Source: an uncultured Lysobacter sp. (lineage in GTDB: Bacteria; Pseudomonadota; Gammaproteobacteria; Xanthomonadales; Xanthomonadaceae). From it: DNA of 10,658 bases. Position numbers and translations under genes: made by a program. Location: positions 1 to 10,658 of the forward strand of contig CAMLID010000104.1 in assembly GCA_946480055.1 (NCBI GenBank), in the 5' to 3' direction. Positions 1 to 8,322 of the stretch are shown piece by piece. The notes below the pieces were generated by a model. The model was given only the letters and a program-made list of their open reading frames with translations. It had not been told where the DNA came from and ran no database searches. Positions within the stretch are counted from its first letter, which is position 1, and every line of letters begins with the position of its first letter.

Positions 1-346
1 CCTCGTTGTAGGCCAGCGAGCCGACGGTGGCGCCGGATTCGGTCTGCGCGACCATCTCCAGCGGACGCAGCACCGCCGGTTCGGCCGCGGCCAGGCGTTC
101 GAGCAGACCGTCGCCGTGCTGGTTCATCAGGAACCCGACCGTGCCCAGCTTCATGCCGTACACCGGTTTACCCAGGCTGCCGTAGCGATGCAGGGTCTGC
201 AGCATGAAGCCGTCGCCGCCGAGTGCGGCCAGGACGTCGGCGTCGGCCGGTTCGTGCTGGCCGTGGCGCGCGATCAGCTCGGCGAGCGCGCGTTGCGCTT
301 CGTCGATAGGACTGGCGAGGAAGGCGATGCGAGGCGTCGCGGTCAT
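1..346 (-). CDS. nadK: NAD kinase, N-terminal part (runs off left edge)
   Basis: This is the first 115 codons of a gene that continues past the left edge. NAD kinase phosphorylates NAD to NADP in the cytoplasm with ATP or polyphosphate and is the only route to NADP. The start [20 protein letters not shown] is followed by [12 protein letters not shown] (residues 42-53), which holds the GGDG motif of the family. [13 protein letters not shown] (63-75) is the conserved strand and loop after it. The visible part ends in AYNE (112-115), matching the conserved NE motif that contacts the nicotinamide ribose. The ATG at 346-344 is preceded by GGAG six bases upstream (353-356), a good ribosome binding site. 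The gene lies on the same strand as glutamate dehydrogenase but 227 bp away, behind palindromes and with its own promoter candidate. The identification is firm; only the C-terminal half is unseen. Confidence 0.93.
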   Translation of the reverse strand, partial: MTATPRIAFLASPIDEAQRALAELIARHGQHEPADADVLAALGGDGFMLQTLHRYGSLGKPVYGMKLGTVGFLMNQHGDGLLERLAAAEPAVLRPLEMVAQTESGATVGSLAYNE

Positions 347-373
347 CGGCGGCTCCGAACGGATGGCGACCGC

Positions 374-402
374 AGCATAACCCGAGCTACGGGAAATGCC
401 GA
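374..402 (-). promoter_or_regulatory. Candidate sigma-70 promoter for nadK
   Basis: Read on the minus strand, TCGGCA (402-397, four of six matches to TTGACA) is followed after exactly 17 bases by TATGCT (379-374, four of six matches to TATAAT). Transcription would start near 367, giving a leader of about 20 nt before the nadK ATG at 346. Position and spacing fit well, but each box is only a partial match, so this is a prediction. Confidence 0.42.
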
Positions 403-445
403 TGACGAGCGGTTCCGCAGAGACGTGCAGTGGAACCCATCTGCT

Positions 446-525
446 TTGGGGTAGGAGCGGCGTAAGCCGCGACCCGCGTCGTGTCCGAAACTGCGCGGTC
501 GCGGCTTACGCCGCTCCTAACCCAA
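446..525. repeat. Inverted pair of REP elements with GTAG-type head (SMAG/REP-like)
   Basis: Two 29-nt arms (446-474 and 497-525) are inverted copies with a single mismatch (451 against 520), separated by a 22-nt loop. Each arm contains its own small hairpin: on the left, GCGGC (457-461), loop GTAA, GCCGC (466-470). The left copy begins GTAG (451-454), the head tetranucleotide of the REP family served by RAYT (REP-associated tyrosine) transposases and named SMAG in Stenotrophomonas. The only mismatch falls in this head, so the right copy reads TTAG. Heads point outward. The pair sits between the end of the glutamate dehydrogenase gene and the nadK promoter. REP pairs often protect upstream mRNA ends or stop transcription; that role here is inferred. 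No RAYT gene is in the window. Confidence 0.85.
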
Positions 526-540
526 GGATTTGCGTATCGT

Positions 541-564
541 CCCTCCCCCGCCATCGGGAGAGGG
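541..564 (-). terminator. Hairpin just past the glutamate dehydrogenase stop, possible terminator
   Basis: CCCTCCCCC (541-549) and GGGAGAGGG (556-564) form a 9-bp stem with one mismatch and a 6-nt loop. It starts nine bases beyond the TGA stop (576-574) on the minus strand. The GC-rich stem suits a transcription end, but no run of U follows, so it may be an RNA-stabilising 3' hairpin or a dispersed palindrome. The REP pair follows about 15 nt further downstream and may act with it. Confidence 0.4.
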
Positions 565-573
565 ACGCGTGAC

Positions 574-3500
574 TCAGCCGCGCGAGGCCAGCTGCGACAG
601 GCGCTGCACCGCGACCGAGGCGGTCGGGTAGTCCAGCGATTTCTGTGCGGCGAGCTCGTTGAGCATGGCCAGGGTGAAGCGCAGCGAGACGTCGTCGCGC
701 TCCAGCCATTGCTTGACCTTGGCCTCGGCAGTGGCGCCCGGCATGGCCAGCACCTGACCGACCAGGACCCGCTGCTGGGTGCCCAGTTCCTCGCGCAGCA
801 CGCCGCGTGCGACCGCATGCCAGCGGCCGTCGACGGTGAGCGCGTCGATCTGCTCCTGCAGCCAGGGCAGGCGCAGCGCCTCGCCGAGACGGAAGTGGAC
901 CTTGGCCACCTCGACAGGCTTGAGCTTGCGCTCGCGCGCGACTTCGATGACGTCGCAACTCGGCTCCAGGTACGGCAGGGCCGCGAGCTGGTCGGCCAGC
1001 GCCACCGGCACGCCCTTGGCCTTCCAGTCGGCGAAGCTGGCTTCGTAATCCGGACGCTGGCCGTCGCCGAGGATGCCCTTGCCGGCGCGGATGTCCTTGA
1101 AACCGTCGTGATAGCGCGCGACCGCGGTGGCGATGTCCGGAATCGCGCCCGGACGCGACAGCAGCCAGCGCGTGAACGAACGCTGCAGGTTCCAGATCAC
1201 CTGCAGGGCGTCGATCTGGGTCGACTCGGCGACCTTGCCGTCGAGCGCGTCGATCTGCGCCCACAAGTCGCGGGCGTCGAGGGTCTCGCGGGTGATGGTG
1301 AAGGCCTTGGCGACCTCGCCCGGGGTGCGGCCGCTGTCTTCCTGCATGCGCAACAGGAAGGTCGCGCCCATCCGGTTGATGGTCGAGTTGGTCACCGCGG
1401 TGGCGATGATCTCGCGCTTCAGGCGGTGGCTCTCCATCGCCTTGGCGTATTTCTTCTGCAGCGGCTCGGGGAAGTAGCGCACCAGTTCCTTGGACAGGTA
1501 CGGGTCTTCCGGCACGTCCGAGTCCAGCAATTGCTGGAACGCAACCAGCTTGGAGTAGGACAGCAGCACCGACAGTTCCGGACGGGTCAGGCCCTGGCCG
1601 CGTGCCTTGCGCTCGGCGATCTCGGCGTCGGACGGCAGGAACTCGATCTGCCGGTCGAGCAGGCCCTGCGATTCCAGCGTGCGGATGAAGTGCTGCTTGG
1701 AGCCCAGACGCGACAGGCTCATCCGCTCCATCAGGCTGATCGCCTGGTTCTGGCGGTAGTTGTCGTTGAGCACCAGCTCGGCGACCTCGTCGGTCATCGA
1801 GGCCAGCAGCTTGTTGCGCTCGGGCAGGGTCAGCTTCTTGGTCTGGACCTGGCCGTTGAGCAGGATCTTGATGTTGACCTCGTGGTCCGAGGTGTCCACG
1901 CCGGCCGAGTTGTCGATGAAGTCGGTATTGAGCAGCACGCCGTGCAGCGCGGCCTCGATGCGGCCGAGCTGGGTCAGGCCCAGGTTGCCGCCCTCGCCCA
2001 CCATCTTGCAGCGCAGCTCGTTGCCGTTGACGCGCAGACCGTTGTTGGCGCGGTCGCCGACCTCGGCGTTGGTTTCGCTGCTGGCTTTGACATAGGTGCC
2101 GATGCCGCCGTTCCACAGCAGGTCGACCGGCGCCTTGAGGATCGCGCTCATCAGCTCGGTCGGGCTCATCGCGGCGATGCCGGCGTCGATGCCCAGCGCA
2201 GCCTTGATCTCCGGCGACAGCGCGATCGACTTGGCCGAGCGCGGATACACGCCGCCGCCCTTGCCGATCAGCTTCTTATCGTAATCGTCCCAGCTCGAAC
2301 GCGGCAGCTTGAACAGGCGCTCGCGTTCCTTGAAGGTCTTGGCCGCGTCCGGGTTCGGATCGAGGAAGATGTGGCGGTGGTCGAAGGCCGCGACCAGGCG
2401 GATGTGCTTGCTCAGCAGCATGCCGTTGCCGAACACGTCGCCGGACATGTCGCCGATGCCGACCGTGGTGAAGTCCTGGGTCTGGCTGTCGCGGCCGAGG
2501 CTGCGGAAGTGGCGCATGACCGACTCCCAGGCGCCCTTGGCGGTGATGCCCATGCCCTTGTGGTCGTAGCCGACCGAGCCGCCGGAGGCGAAGGCGTCGT
2601 CGAGCCAGAAACCGTGCTCGGCGGCGATGCCGTTGGCGATGTCGGAGAACGTGGCCGTGCCCTTGTCGGCGGCGACGACCAGGTAGGGATCGTCGTTGTC
2701 GTGGCGGACCACGTCGCGCGGCGCCACGATCTTGCCGTCGACGATGTTGTCGGTGATGTCGAGCAGGCCGTTGATGAACATCTTGTAGCAGGCGATGCCT
2801 TCGGCCAGTACCGCGTCGCGGTCGCCGCCGACCGGCGGACGCTTGGCGAAGAAGCCGCCCTTGGAACCGACCGGCACGATCACGGTGTTCTTGACCATCT
2901 GCGCCTTGACCAGGCCCAGCACCTCGGTGCGGAAGTCCTCGCGGCGATCCGACCAGCGCAGGCCGCCGCGGGCGACCGGACCGAAGCGCAGATGCACGCC
3001 TTCCACGCGCGGACCGTAGACGAAGATTTCACGGTACGGACGCGGCTTGGGCAGGTCCGGCACCAGCGCCGAATCGAACTTGTAGCTGACGTAGCCGCGC
3101 TCGCCGCCGTTGGCCGGACGCTGGTAGTAGCTGGTGCGCAGGGTGGCGTCGATCACGCCGATGAAGCTGCGCAGGATGCGGTCCTCGTCGAGGCTGGAAA
3201 CGCGGTCGAGCAGCCCCTTGAGGGTCGAACGGGTGATGTCGATCTGCTGCTCGCGCTTGCCGTTGCGGGCGTCGATGACCGGCTGCAACGCCGCCAGCGT
3301 GGCTTCGTCGCCGCCGGCCAGCGTCTGCAACTGCTGGCTCAGGCGCTCGATGCCGGCCTTGATTTCGGCCTTGCTCTCCTTGCCGGTGCAGGGATCGAAG
3401 CGGGCCTCGAACAGCTCGACCAGCAGGCGCGCCAGCAACGGGTAGCGGAAGAAAGTTTCCTCGACGTAGCTCTGCGAGAACGGCACCCCGACCTGCAGCA

Positions 3501-5565
3501 AGTACTTGCAGTAGGCGCGCAGCATCGCGACCTGGCGCCAGGACAGGTTGGCGGCCAGGATCAGGCGGTTGAAGCCGTCGTTCTCGGCGTTGCCGCGCCA
3601 GATCTGGCCGAACGCGTCCTCGAAGGTCTCGTCCAGGCGCGACACGTCGACTTCGGCGCCGGCGGTTTCGACTTCGAAGTCCTGGATGTACAGGGGCGTG
3701 TCGCCGGCCACCAGGCGGTAGGGGTGCTCGGAGATCACCCGCAGGCCCATGTTCTCCATCATCGGCAACGCATCCGACAGCGGAATGTCGTCGTGCTGGC
3801 GGTAGAACTTGAAGCGCAGCCCGCCCTCGCCGCTGCCGATGCGGCGCAGGTTGAGGCGCAGATCGTCCGGACCGCTCAGCGCGGCCAGGTGTTCGATGTC
3901 GTTGGCGGCGACCGCGGCGGAGACCTCGTCGACGTAGCCGCTCGGCAGCGCACGGCCGTATTGGTTGATCAGGGCCAGACCGCGTTCCTCGCCGTGGCGC
4001 GCGACCAGGGCCTCGCGCAGCTCGTCGCGACGGTCGCGCACGATCTGGGCCAATTCGGCCTCGATCGCGGCGTTGTCGATCTGGATCGCCTCGCCCGACT
4101 TCGGCCGCACGATCAGGTGCAGCTGGGCCAGCGGCGACTCGCCGATCAGCACCGTGGTGTCGACTTGCTCGCCGTGCAGCATGCGCTTGAGCATGGCCTC
4201 GATGCGCAGGCGCACATCGGTGTTGAAGCGATCGCGCGGAATGTAGACCAGGCCGGAGAAGAAACGGCCGTAGCGGTCGCGGCGCAGGAACAGCTTGCTG
4301 CGCACGCGCTCCTGCAGGCCGAGGATGCCCGTGGCCGTACGCAGCAGTTCCTCTTCGCCGGACTGGAACAGCTCGTCGCGCGGCAGGGTCTCGAGGATGT
4401 GGCGCAGGGCCTTGCCGCTGTGGCTGTCGGACGACAGGCCGGATTTCTCCATCACATAGGCGTGGCGCTGACGCACCAGCGGGATGTCCCAGGGGCGGCG
4501 GTTGTAGGCGCTGGAGGTGTACAGGCCGATGAAGCGCTCCTCGCGCACCGGCTTGCCCTCGGCGTCGAAGCTGAGCACGCCGATGTAGTCCATGTAGCCC
4601 GGACGGTGCACCGAAGAACGGGCATTGGTCTTGGTCAGGATCAGCGCGTCGACCGAACCCGACTGCGGCATGTAATGCGCAGCCAGCGAGGTCAGCGGAC
4701 GCGGTTTGCCGGCGTCGTGCCCGCGCAGCAGGCCCAGGCCGCTGTCCGGGACCGCGCACAGCACTTCCTGGCCGCCCTTCTTAGTCACTTCGTATTCGCG
4801 GTAACCCAGGAAGGTGAAATGGTTTTCGGCGGCCCAGCGCAGGAACTCCTGCGCCTCGCGGCGTCCTTCGTCGCTGACCGGCAGCTTGCGGCCGCCCAAG
4901 GCTTCGGCGACTTCGCCCATCTTGTCGCGCATCTGCGCCCAGTCGCGCACGATCGCGCGCACGTCCTCGAGCACGGCTTCCAGCGCCTTCTGCACGCGCG
5001 GCATGGCTTCGACCGACTGGCGGTCGATCTCCAGGTGCATCAGCGACTCGGCCACGCCCTCGCCGACGGCGACGATCTTGCCGGCCTTGTCGCGGCGGAA
5101 GGTCACCACCGGGTGGCCCAGCACGTGCACGCCGATGCCCTGCTCGGCCAAGGTCATGGTCACCGAATCGACCAGGAACGGCATGTCGTCGTTGGCGATC
5201 TGCAGCACCGTGTGCGCCGATTCCCAGCCGTGGGTCTTGATGGTCGGGTTGAACAGGCGCACCAGCGCCTTGCCGGTCTTGCGCGCGCGCGCGAACTCGA
5301 GGAAGTCGCTGGCCAGCGCGGCCCAGCCGTCGGGGCTGTGCTGCGGCAGCTCGTCGCCGCTCATGCGGCGGTAGAACGCCTGGGCGAAGGCCTCGGCCTC
5401 GGCATGGCGCGCCTTGGGCAGGCGCTTGCGCATCGCGGCGATGATCGGCTCGAGGGACACGGCGTCGCTCTTGGGCGCCGCGGTCTTGCTGGCGGAGCGC
5501 TTGGCGGACACCGGTTTAGCGGCGGCCTGGACGGTCGTTTTCGCGGCTTTGGGTTTGCTGCTCAT
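574..5565 (-). CDS. gdhB: NAD-specific glutamate dehydrogenase, 180-kDa class
   Basis: The 1,663-residue protein matches the large NAD-dependent glutamate dehydrogenases (about 1,600-1,660 aa) of Pseudomonas, Streptomyces and mycobacteria, which deaminate glutamate to 2-oxoglutarate and ammonium and are generally catabolic and allosterically controlled. The N-terminal half carries ACT-like regulatory segments, for example DMPFLVDSVTMTLAEQGIGV near residues 129-148. The catalytic core includes GGLRWSDRREDF (867-878), PVGSKGGF (898-905, with the lysine expected in the active site), ADKGTATFSD (966-975) and GDMSGDVFGNGMLLS (1038-1052). A helical C-terminal region follows. The first 36 residues are a Lys/Ala/Ser-rich tail. 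I chose the ATG at 5565; a GTG at 5598 would add 11 residues. Neither has a clear Shine-Dalgarno sequence. The stop is TGA at 576-574. Family assignment is very secure, the exact start less so. Confidence 0.96.
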   Translation of the reverse strand: MSSKPKAAKTTVQAAAKPVSAKRSASKTAAPKSDAVSLEPIIAAMRKRLPKARHAEAEAFAQAFYRRMSGDELPQHSPDGWAALASDFLEFARARKTGKALVRLFNPTIKTHGWESAHTVLQIANDDMPFLVDSVTMTLAEQGIGVHVLGHPVVTFRRDKAGKIVAVGEGVAESLMHLEIDRQSVEAMPRVQKALEAVLEDVRAIVRDWAQMRDKMGEVAEALGGRKLPVSDEGRREAQEFLRWAAENHFTFLGYREYEVTKKGGQEVLCAVPDSGLGLLRGHDAGKPRPLTSLAAHYMPQSGSVDALILTKTNARSSVHRPGYMDYIGVLSFDAEGKPVREERFIGLYTSSAYNRRPWDIPLVRQRHAYVMEKSGLSSDSHSGKALRHILETLPRDELFQSGEEELLRTATGILGLQERVRSKLFLRRDRYGRFFSGLVYIPRDRFNTDVRLRIEAMLKRMLHGEQVDTTVLIGESPLAQLHLIVRPKSGEAIQIDNAAIEAELAQIVRDRRDELREALVARHGEERGLALINQYGRALPSGYVDEVSAAVAANDIEHLAALSGPDDLRLNLRRIGSGEGGLRFKFYRQHDDIPLSDALPMMENMGLRVISEHPYRLVAGDTPLYIQDFEVETAGAEVDVSRLDETFEDAFGQIWRGNAENDGFNRLILAANLSWRQVAMLRAYCKYLLQVGVPFSQSYVEETFFRYPLLARLLVELFEARFDPCTGKESKAEIKAGIERLSQQLQTLAGGDEATLAALQPVIDARNGKREQQIDITRSTLKGLLDRVSSLDEDRILRSFIGVIDATLRTSYYQRPANGGERGYVSYKFDSALVPDLPKPRPYREIFVYGPRVEGVHLRFGPVARGGLRWSDRREDFRTEVLGLVKAQMVKNTVIVPVGSKGGFFAKRPPVGGDRDAVLAEGIACYKMFINGLLDITDNIVDGKIVAPRDVVRHDNDDPYLVVAADKGTATFSDIANGIAAEHGFWLDDAFASGGSVGYDHKGMGITAKGAWESVMRHFRSLGRDSQTQDFTTVGIGDMSGDVFGNGMLLSKHIRLVAAFDHRHIFLDPNPDAAKTFKERERLFKLPRSSWDDYDKKLIGKGGGVYPRSAKSIALSPEIKAALGIDAGIAAMSPTELMSAILKAPVDLLWNGGIGTYVKASSETNAEVGDRANNGLRVNGNELRCKMVGEGGNLGLTQLGRIEAALHGVLLNTDFIDNSAGVDTSDHEVNIKILLNGQVQTKKLTLPERNKLLASMTDEVAELVLNDNYRQNQAISLMERMSLSRLGSKQHFIRTLESQGLLDRQIEFLPSDAEIAERKARGQGLTRPELSVLLSYSKLVAFQQLLDSDVPEDPYLSKELVRYFPEPLQKKYAKAMESHRLKREIIATAVTNSTINRMGATFLLRMQEDSGRTPGEVAKAFTITRETLDARDLWAQIDALDGKVAESTQIDALQVIWNLQRSFTRWLLSRPGAIPDIATAVARYHDGFKDIRAGKGILGDGQRPDYEASFADWKAKGVPVALADQLAALPYLEPSCDVIEVARERKLKPVEVAKVHFRLGEALRLPWLQEQIDALTVDGRWHAVARGVLREELGTQQRVLVGQVLAMPGATAEAKVKQWLERDDVSLRFTLAMLNELAAQKSLDYPTASVAVQRLSQLASRG

Positions 5566-5591
5566 GGGAACTTGGAGGTCCGATGGAATGA

Positions 5592-5613
5592 GGCCCACGC
5601 TCGCGCATGGGCC
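5592..5613 (-). promoter_or_regulatory. Hairpin in the glutamate dehydrogenase 5' leader
   Basis: GGCCCA (5592-5597) and TGGGCC (5608-5613) are perfect inverted copies around a 10-nt loop that can add two more GC pairs. In the mRNA the structure lies 26 to 48 nt before the ATG at 5565 and covers the alternative GTG at 5598. It could affect translation or be incidental; no known riboswitch pattern was recognised. Confidence 0.35.
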
Positions 5614-5630
5614 GTGAAGAGATTCAGTTC

Positions 5631-5654
5631 GCTGGTGTGACGGCTGGTGTGACG
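5631..5654. repeat. Perfect tandem 12-bp direct repeat upstream of glutamate dehydrogenase
   Basis: GCTGGTGTGACG occurs twice back to back (5631-5642 and 5643-5654) with no mismatch. Read toward the gene it is CGTCACACCAGC, ending 65 bp before the ATG at 5565. Two identical sites one helical turn and a bit apart could be a pair of binding sites for an activator or repressor of the gene, or a recent slippage duplication. I recognise no named regulator motif in it. Confidence 0.7.
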
Positions 5655-5717
5655 ACTGGATGCAGGGCGACGCGTCCGCGGGCCCGCAGGCCCACGTCGC
5701 GTTCGACGGTCTTTGAT

Positions 5718-5747
5718 ACCCGGAGACCGCGGCCGCGATCCCCGGGT
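5718..5747. repeat. 30-bp imperfect palindrome after the acyl-CoA dehydrogenase gene
   Basis: The 30 bp from 5718 (ACCCGG...) to 5747 (...CCGGGT) read almost the same on both strands, with four mismatched bases (two pairs) and a perfect 10-bp core CGCGGCCGCG (5728-5737). It starts about 60 nt past the acyl-CoA dehydrogenase stop. It may be a transcription terminator without a U tract, or an operator upstream of glutamate dehydrogenase. The rest of the 242-bp spacer (5566-5807) shows no convincing promoter. Confidence 0.5.
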
Positions 5748-5807
5748 GAGGCGGTGACTCGATACGAGCCGGTGCGCTTCATATCGATGCGTTTCATGCC
5801 GTAGCGG

Positions 5808-6968
<1,161 letters not shown>

Positions 6969-7092
6969 GTCGGCACCTCTGTTGGTTCTGGTTCTGGGCA
7001 CGGCGGTGAAACCGGCCCCGGGACAGGGACCCGAACGCGGGAAACCCGGGTGCGGATCGAGCCGCGGCCATCGTTCCGCGGCCGCTGCGCGA

Positions 7093-7121
7093 ATTGTAGC
7101 CGCGCCCGCCGAATAACCCCA
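7093..7121 (-). promoter_or_regulatory. Candidate promoter of the acyl-CoA dehydrogenase gene
   Basis: On the minus strand TACAAT (7098-7093) matches the -10 consensus at five of six bases. The hexamer 17 bases upstream, TGGGGT (7121-7116), is a poor -35, so an activator or a different sigma preference may be needed. Transcription would start near 7086 and give a leader of about 118 nt that begins with the 7061-7082 hairpin. Confidence 0.45.
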
Positions 7122-7163
7122 CCTCCCGCCCCAACGCCAGCTGCATCGGATGCGGCGCGAGAC

Positions 7164-7210
7164 TTGACCCTTTCGGGCGCGCGGAGGACACTTATCGCTG
7201 TATCGCGATA
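7164..7210 (+). promoter_or_regulatory. Candidate promoter and operator of sahR-metH
   Basis: TTGACC (7164-7169) is a five-of-six -35 match. At 17-bp spacing the -10 would be GACACT, only three of six. Immediately downstream, where transcription would begin, lie a TATCGC half-site (7193-7198) and the perfect 10-bp palindrome TATCGCGATA (7201-7210). A symmetric site at the start of transcription fits repression by the dimeric ArsR-type protein encoded next to it. That this is the SahR operator is an inference; I do not recall the Xanthomonadaceae consensus well enough to compare. Confidence 0.45.
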
Positions 7211-7350
7211 GGTTGATAGAAGCCGGGGCGGAGACTCGCGACCCGCCAAGGCAACGGTGCCCTCCGGTCTCTCGGTTTCGGCCTCCGAATCCGTATCTCC
7301 AAATCACGCACCCCAATCACGCACTCAATCACGTATCCCAAGGCTCAAAC

Positions 7351-8322
7351 ATGGATCTGGAAGGCTGGTCGTCACGACTCAAGGTGTTCGCCGACGCCAC
7401 CCGCGTGCGTCTGCTGGCCCTGCTCGAAGGCGAGGAGCTCACCGTGGCCGAGCTGTCGGCGATCACCCGCCTGGCCCAGCCGCGCGTGTCGACCCACTTG
7501 TCCAAGCTCAAGGAGGCCGGCCTGGTGCGCGACCGCCGCGCCGGCGTGTCGGCCTATTACCGCTTCGACGAAGCCGCGCTGGACCAGGCCCAACGCGCCC
7601 TGTGGCAGACCTTGAGCACCGGGAGCGACGATCCGCTGCTGCGCCAGGACGCCGAGCGCGTGGCCGCGGTGCTGTCGATGCGCGCCGCCGACCAGAACTG
7701 GGCCGACTCGGTCGCCGGCGACATGGAACGCCACTACTCCCCCGGCCGCACCTGGGAAGCGCTGGCGCGTTCGGCGGTACCGCTGCTGCAACCCGGCGAC
7801 GTGCTCGACATCGCCTCCGGCGACGGCGTGCTGGCCGAACTGCTGGCGCCGCATTCCAATCGCTATCTGTGTCTGGACGCCAGCACCAAGGTCGTGGCCG
7901 CCGCCTCCGACCGCCTGCGCCGGCTCAGCAACGTCGAAGTGCGCGAAGGCGACATGCACGCGCTGCCGTTCCCGGATCACAGCTTCGACCTGGTGGTGCT
8001 GATGCACGCCCTGACCTACGCCGAGCACCCCGCGCAGGCGGTGGCCGAGGCCGCGCGCGTGCTGCGCCCGGGCGGCCGCCTGCTGTTGACCAGCCTGGCC
8101 CGGCACGAACACCGCGGCGTGGTCGCGGCCTACGGCCACGTCAACCTGGGCTTCTCCGAGAAAGATCTGCAGAAGTTCTCGACCAAGGCCGGTTTCGACA
8201 TCGTCAGCTGCGAGACCGTGACCCGCGAACGCCGGCCGCCGCATTTCGAAGTCATCGCCCTGATCGCACGCAAACCCGCCGACCCCGACGTCCCCGCGCG
8301 CAAGCCGTCCAAGAAGGCCTGA
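7351..8322 (+). CDS. sahR: ArsR-family regulator fused to a SAM-methyltransferase fold, SahR-like
   Basis: This 323-residue protein has a winged helix-turn-helix of the ArsR type at residues 5-80 (recognition region [19 protein letters not shown], 41-59). The C-terminal class I methyltransferase domain, about 125-310, has the SAM-binding motif VLDIASGDG (151-159) and an acidic residue at the end of the next strand (LCLDAS, 173-178). The metal-binding ELCVCDL motif of arsenic/zinc sensors is absent: the equivalent helix reads ELTVAEL, without cysteine. SahR regulators of Proteobacteria have this architecture and repress metH, metE, metF, ahcY and metK until S-adenosylhomocysteine binds the methyltransferase-like domain. 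The gene lies two bases before metH and probably shares its mRNA, so autoregulation is likely. The ATG at 7351 has AAGG seven bases upstream (7340-7343). An active methyltransferase cannot be excluded. Confidence 0.82.
   Translation: MDLEGWSSRLKVFADATRVRLLALLEGEELTVAELSAITRLAQPRVSTHLSKLKEAGLVRDRRAGVSAYYRFDEAALDQAQRALWQTLSTGSDDPLLRQDAERVAAVLSMRAADQNWADSVAGDMERHYSPGRTWEALARSAVPLLQPGDVLDIASGDGVLAELLAPHSNRYLCLDASTKVVAAASDRLRRLSNVEVREGDMHALPFPDHSFDLVVLMHALTYAEHPAQAVAEAARVLRPGGRLLLTSLARHEHRGVVAAYGHVNLGFSEKDLQKFSTKAGFDIVSCETVTRERRPPHFEVIALIARKPADPDVPARKPSKKA

Larger units (their letters stand above)
6969..7350. other. Divergent control region between acyl-CoA dehydrogenase and the sahR-metH operon
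   Basis: No gene is supported in these 382 bp. From left to right it holds the ribosome binding site of the acyl-CoA dehydrogenase (6975-6980), a GC-rich hairpin with a 7-bp stem (GCCGCGG 7061-7067, CCGCGGC 7076-7082), a minus-strand TACAAT box (7093-7098), a plus-strand TTGACC (7164-7169), the TATCGC/GCGATA cluster (7193-7210), and a C/A-rich leader with three repeated AATCACG units (7302-7335) running into the sahR ribosome binding site. Long frames crossing it in both directions look like GC-driven open frames, not proteins. Confidence 0.75.

Noticed and set aside
481..5640. A 1,719-codon open frame on the plus strand opposite glutamate dehydrogenase, and a 536-codon one at 506-2116 on the minus strand
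   Set aside because: These arise from strong G/C third-position bias in the real gene. The translations are low-complexity (runs of Arg, Ala, Gln, Leu) with no domain signature, while the opposing frame is a textbook glutamate dehydrogenase.
6969..7316. An N-terminal extension of acyl-CoA dehydrogenase to 502 residues
   Set aside because: The extension crosses the divergent promoters and has no family similarity. The GTG at 6968 has a proper binding site and gives the normal family length.
7211..7350. An S-adenosylhomocysteine or cobalamin riboswitch in the sahR-metH leader
   Set aside because: Phrases such as GACCCGCCAAGGCAACGG loosely recall the S-adenosylhomocysteine aptamer, and small hairpins can be drawn, but the conserved GAGGAGCG and matching GCGCUC strands are missing and no B12-box is visible. 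A covariance-model search would settle it.
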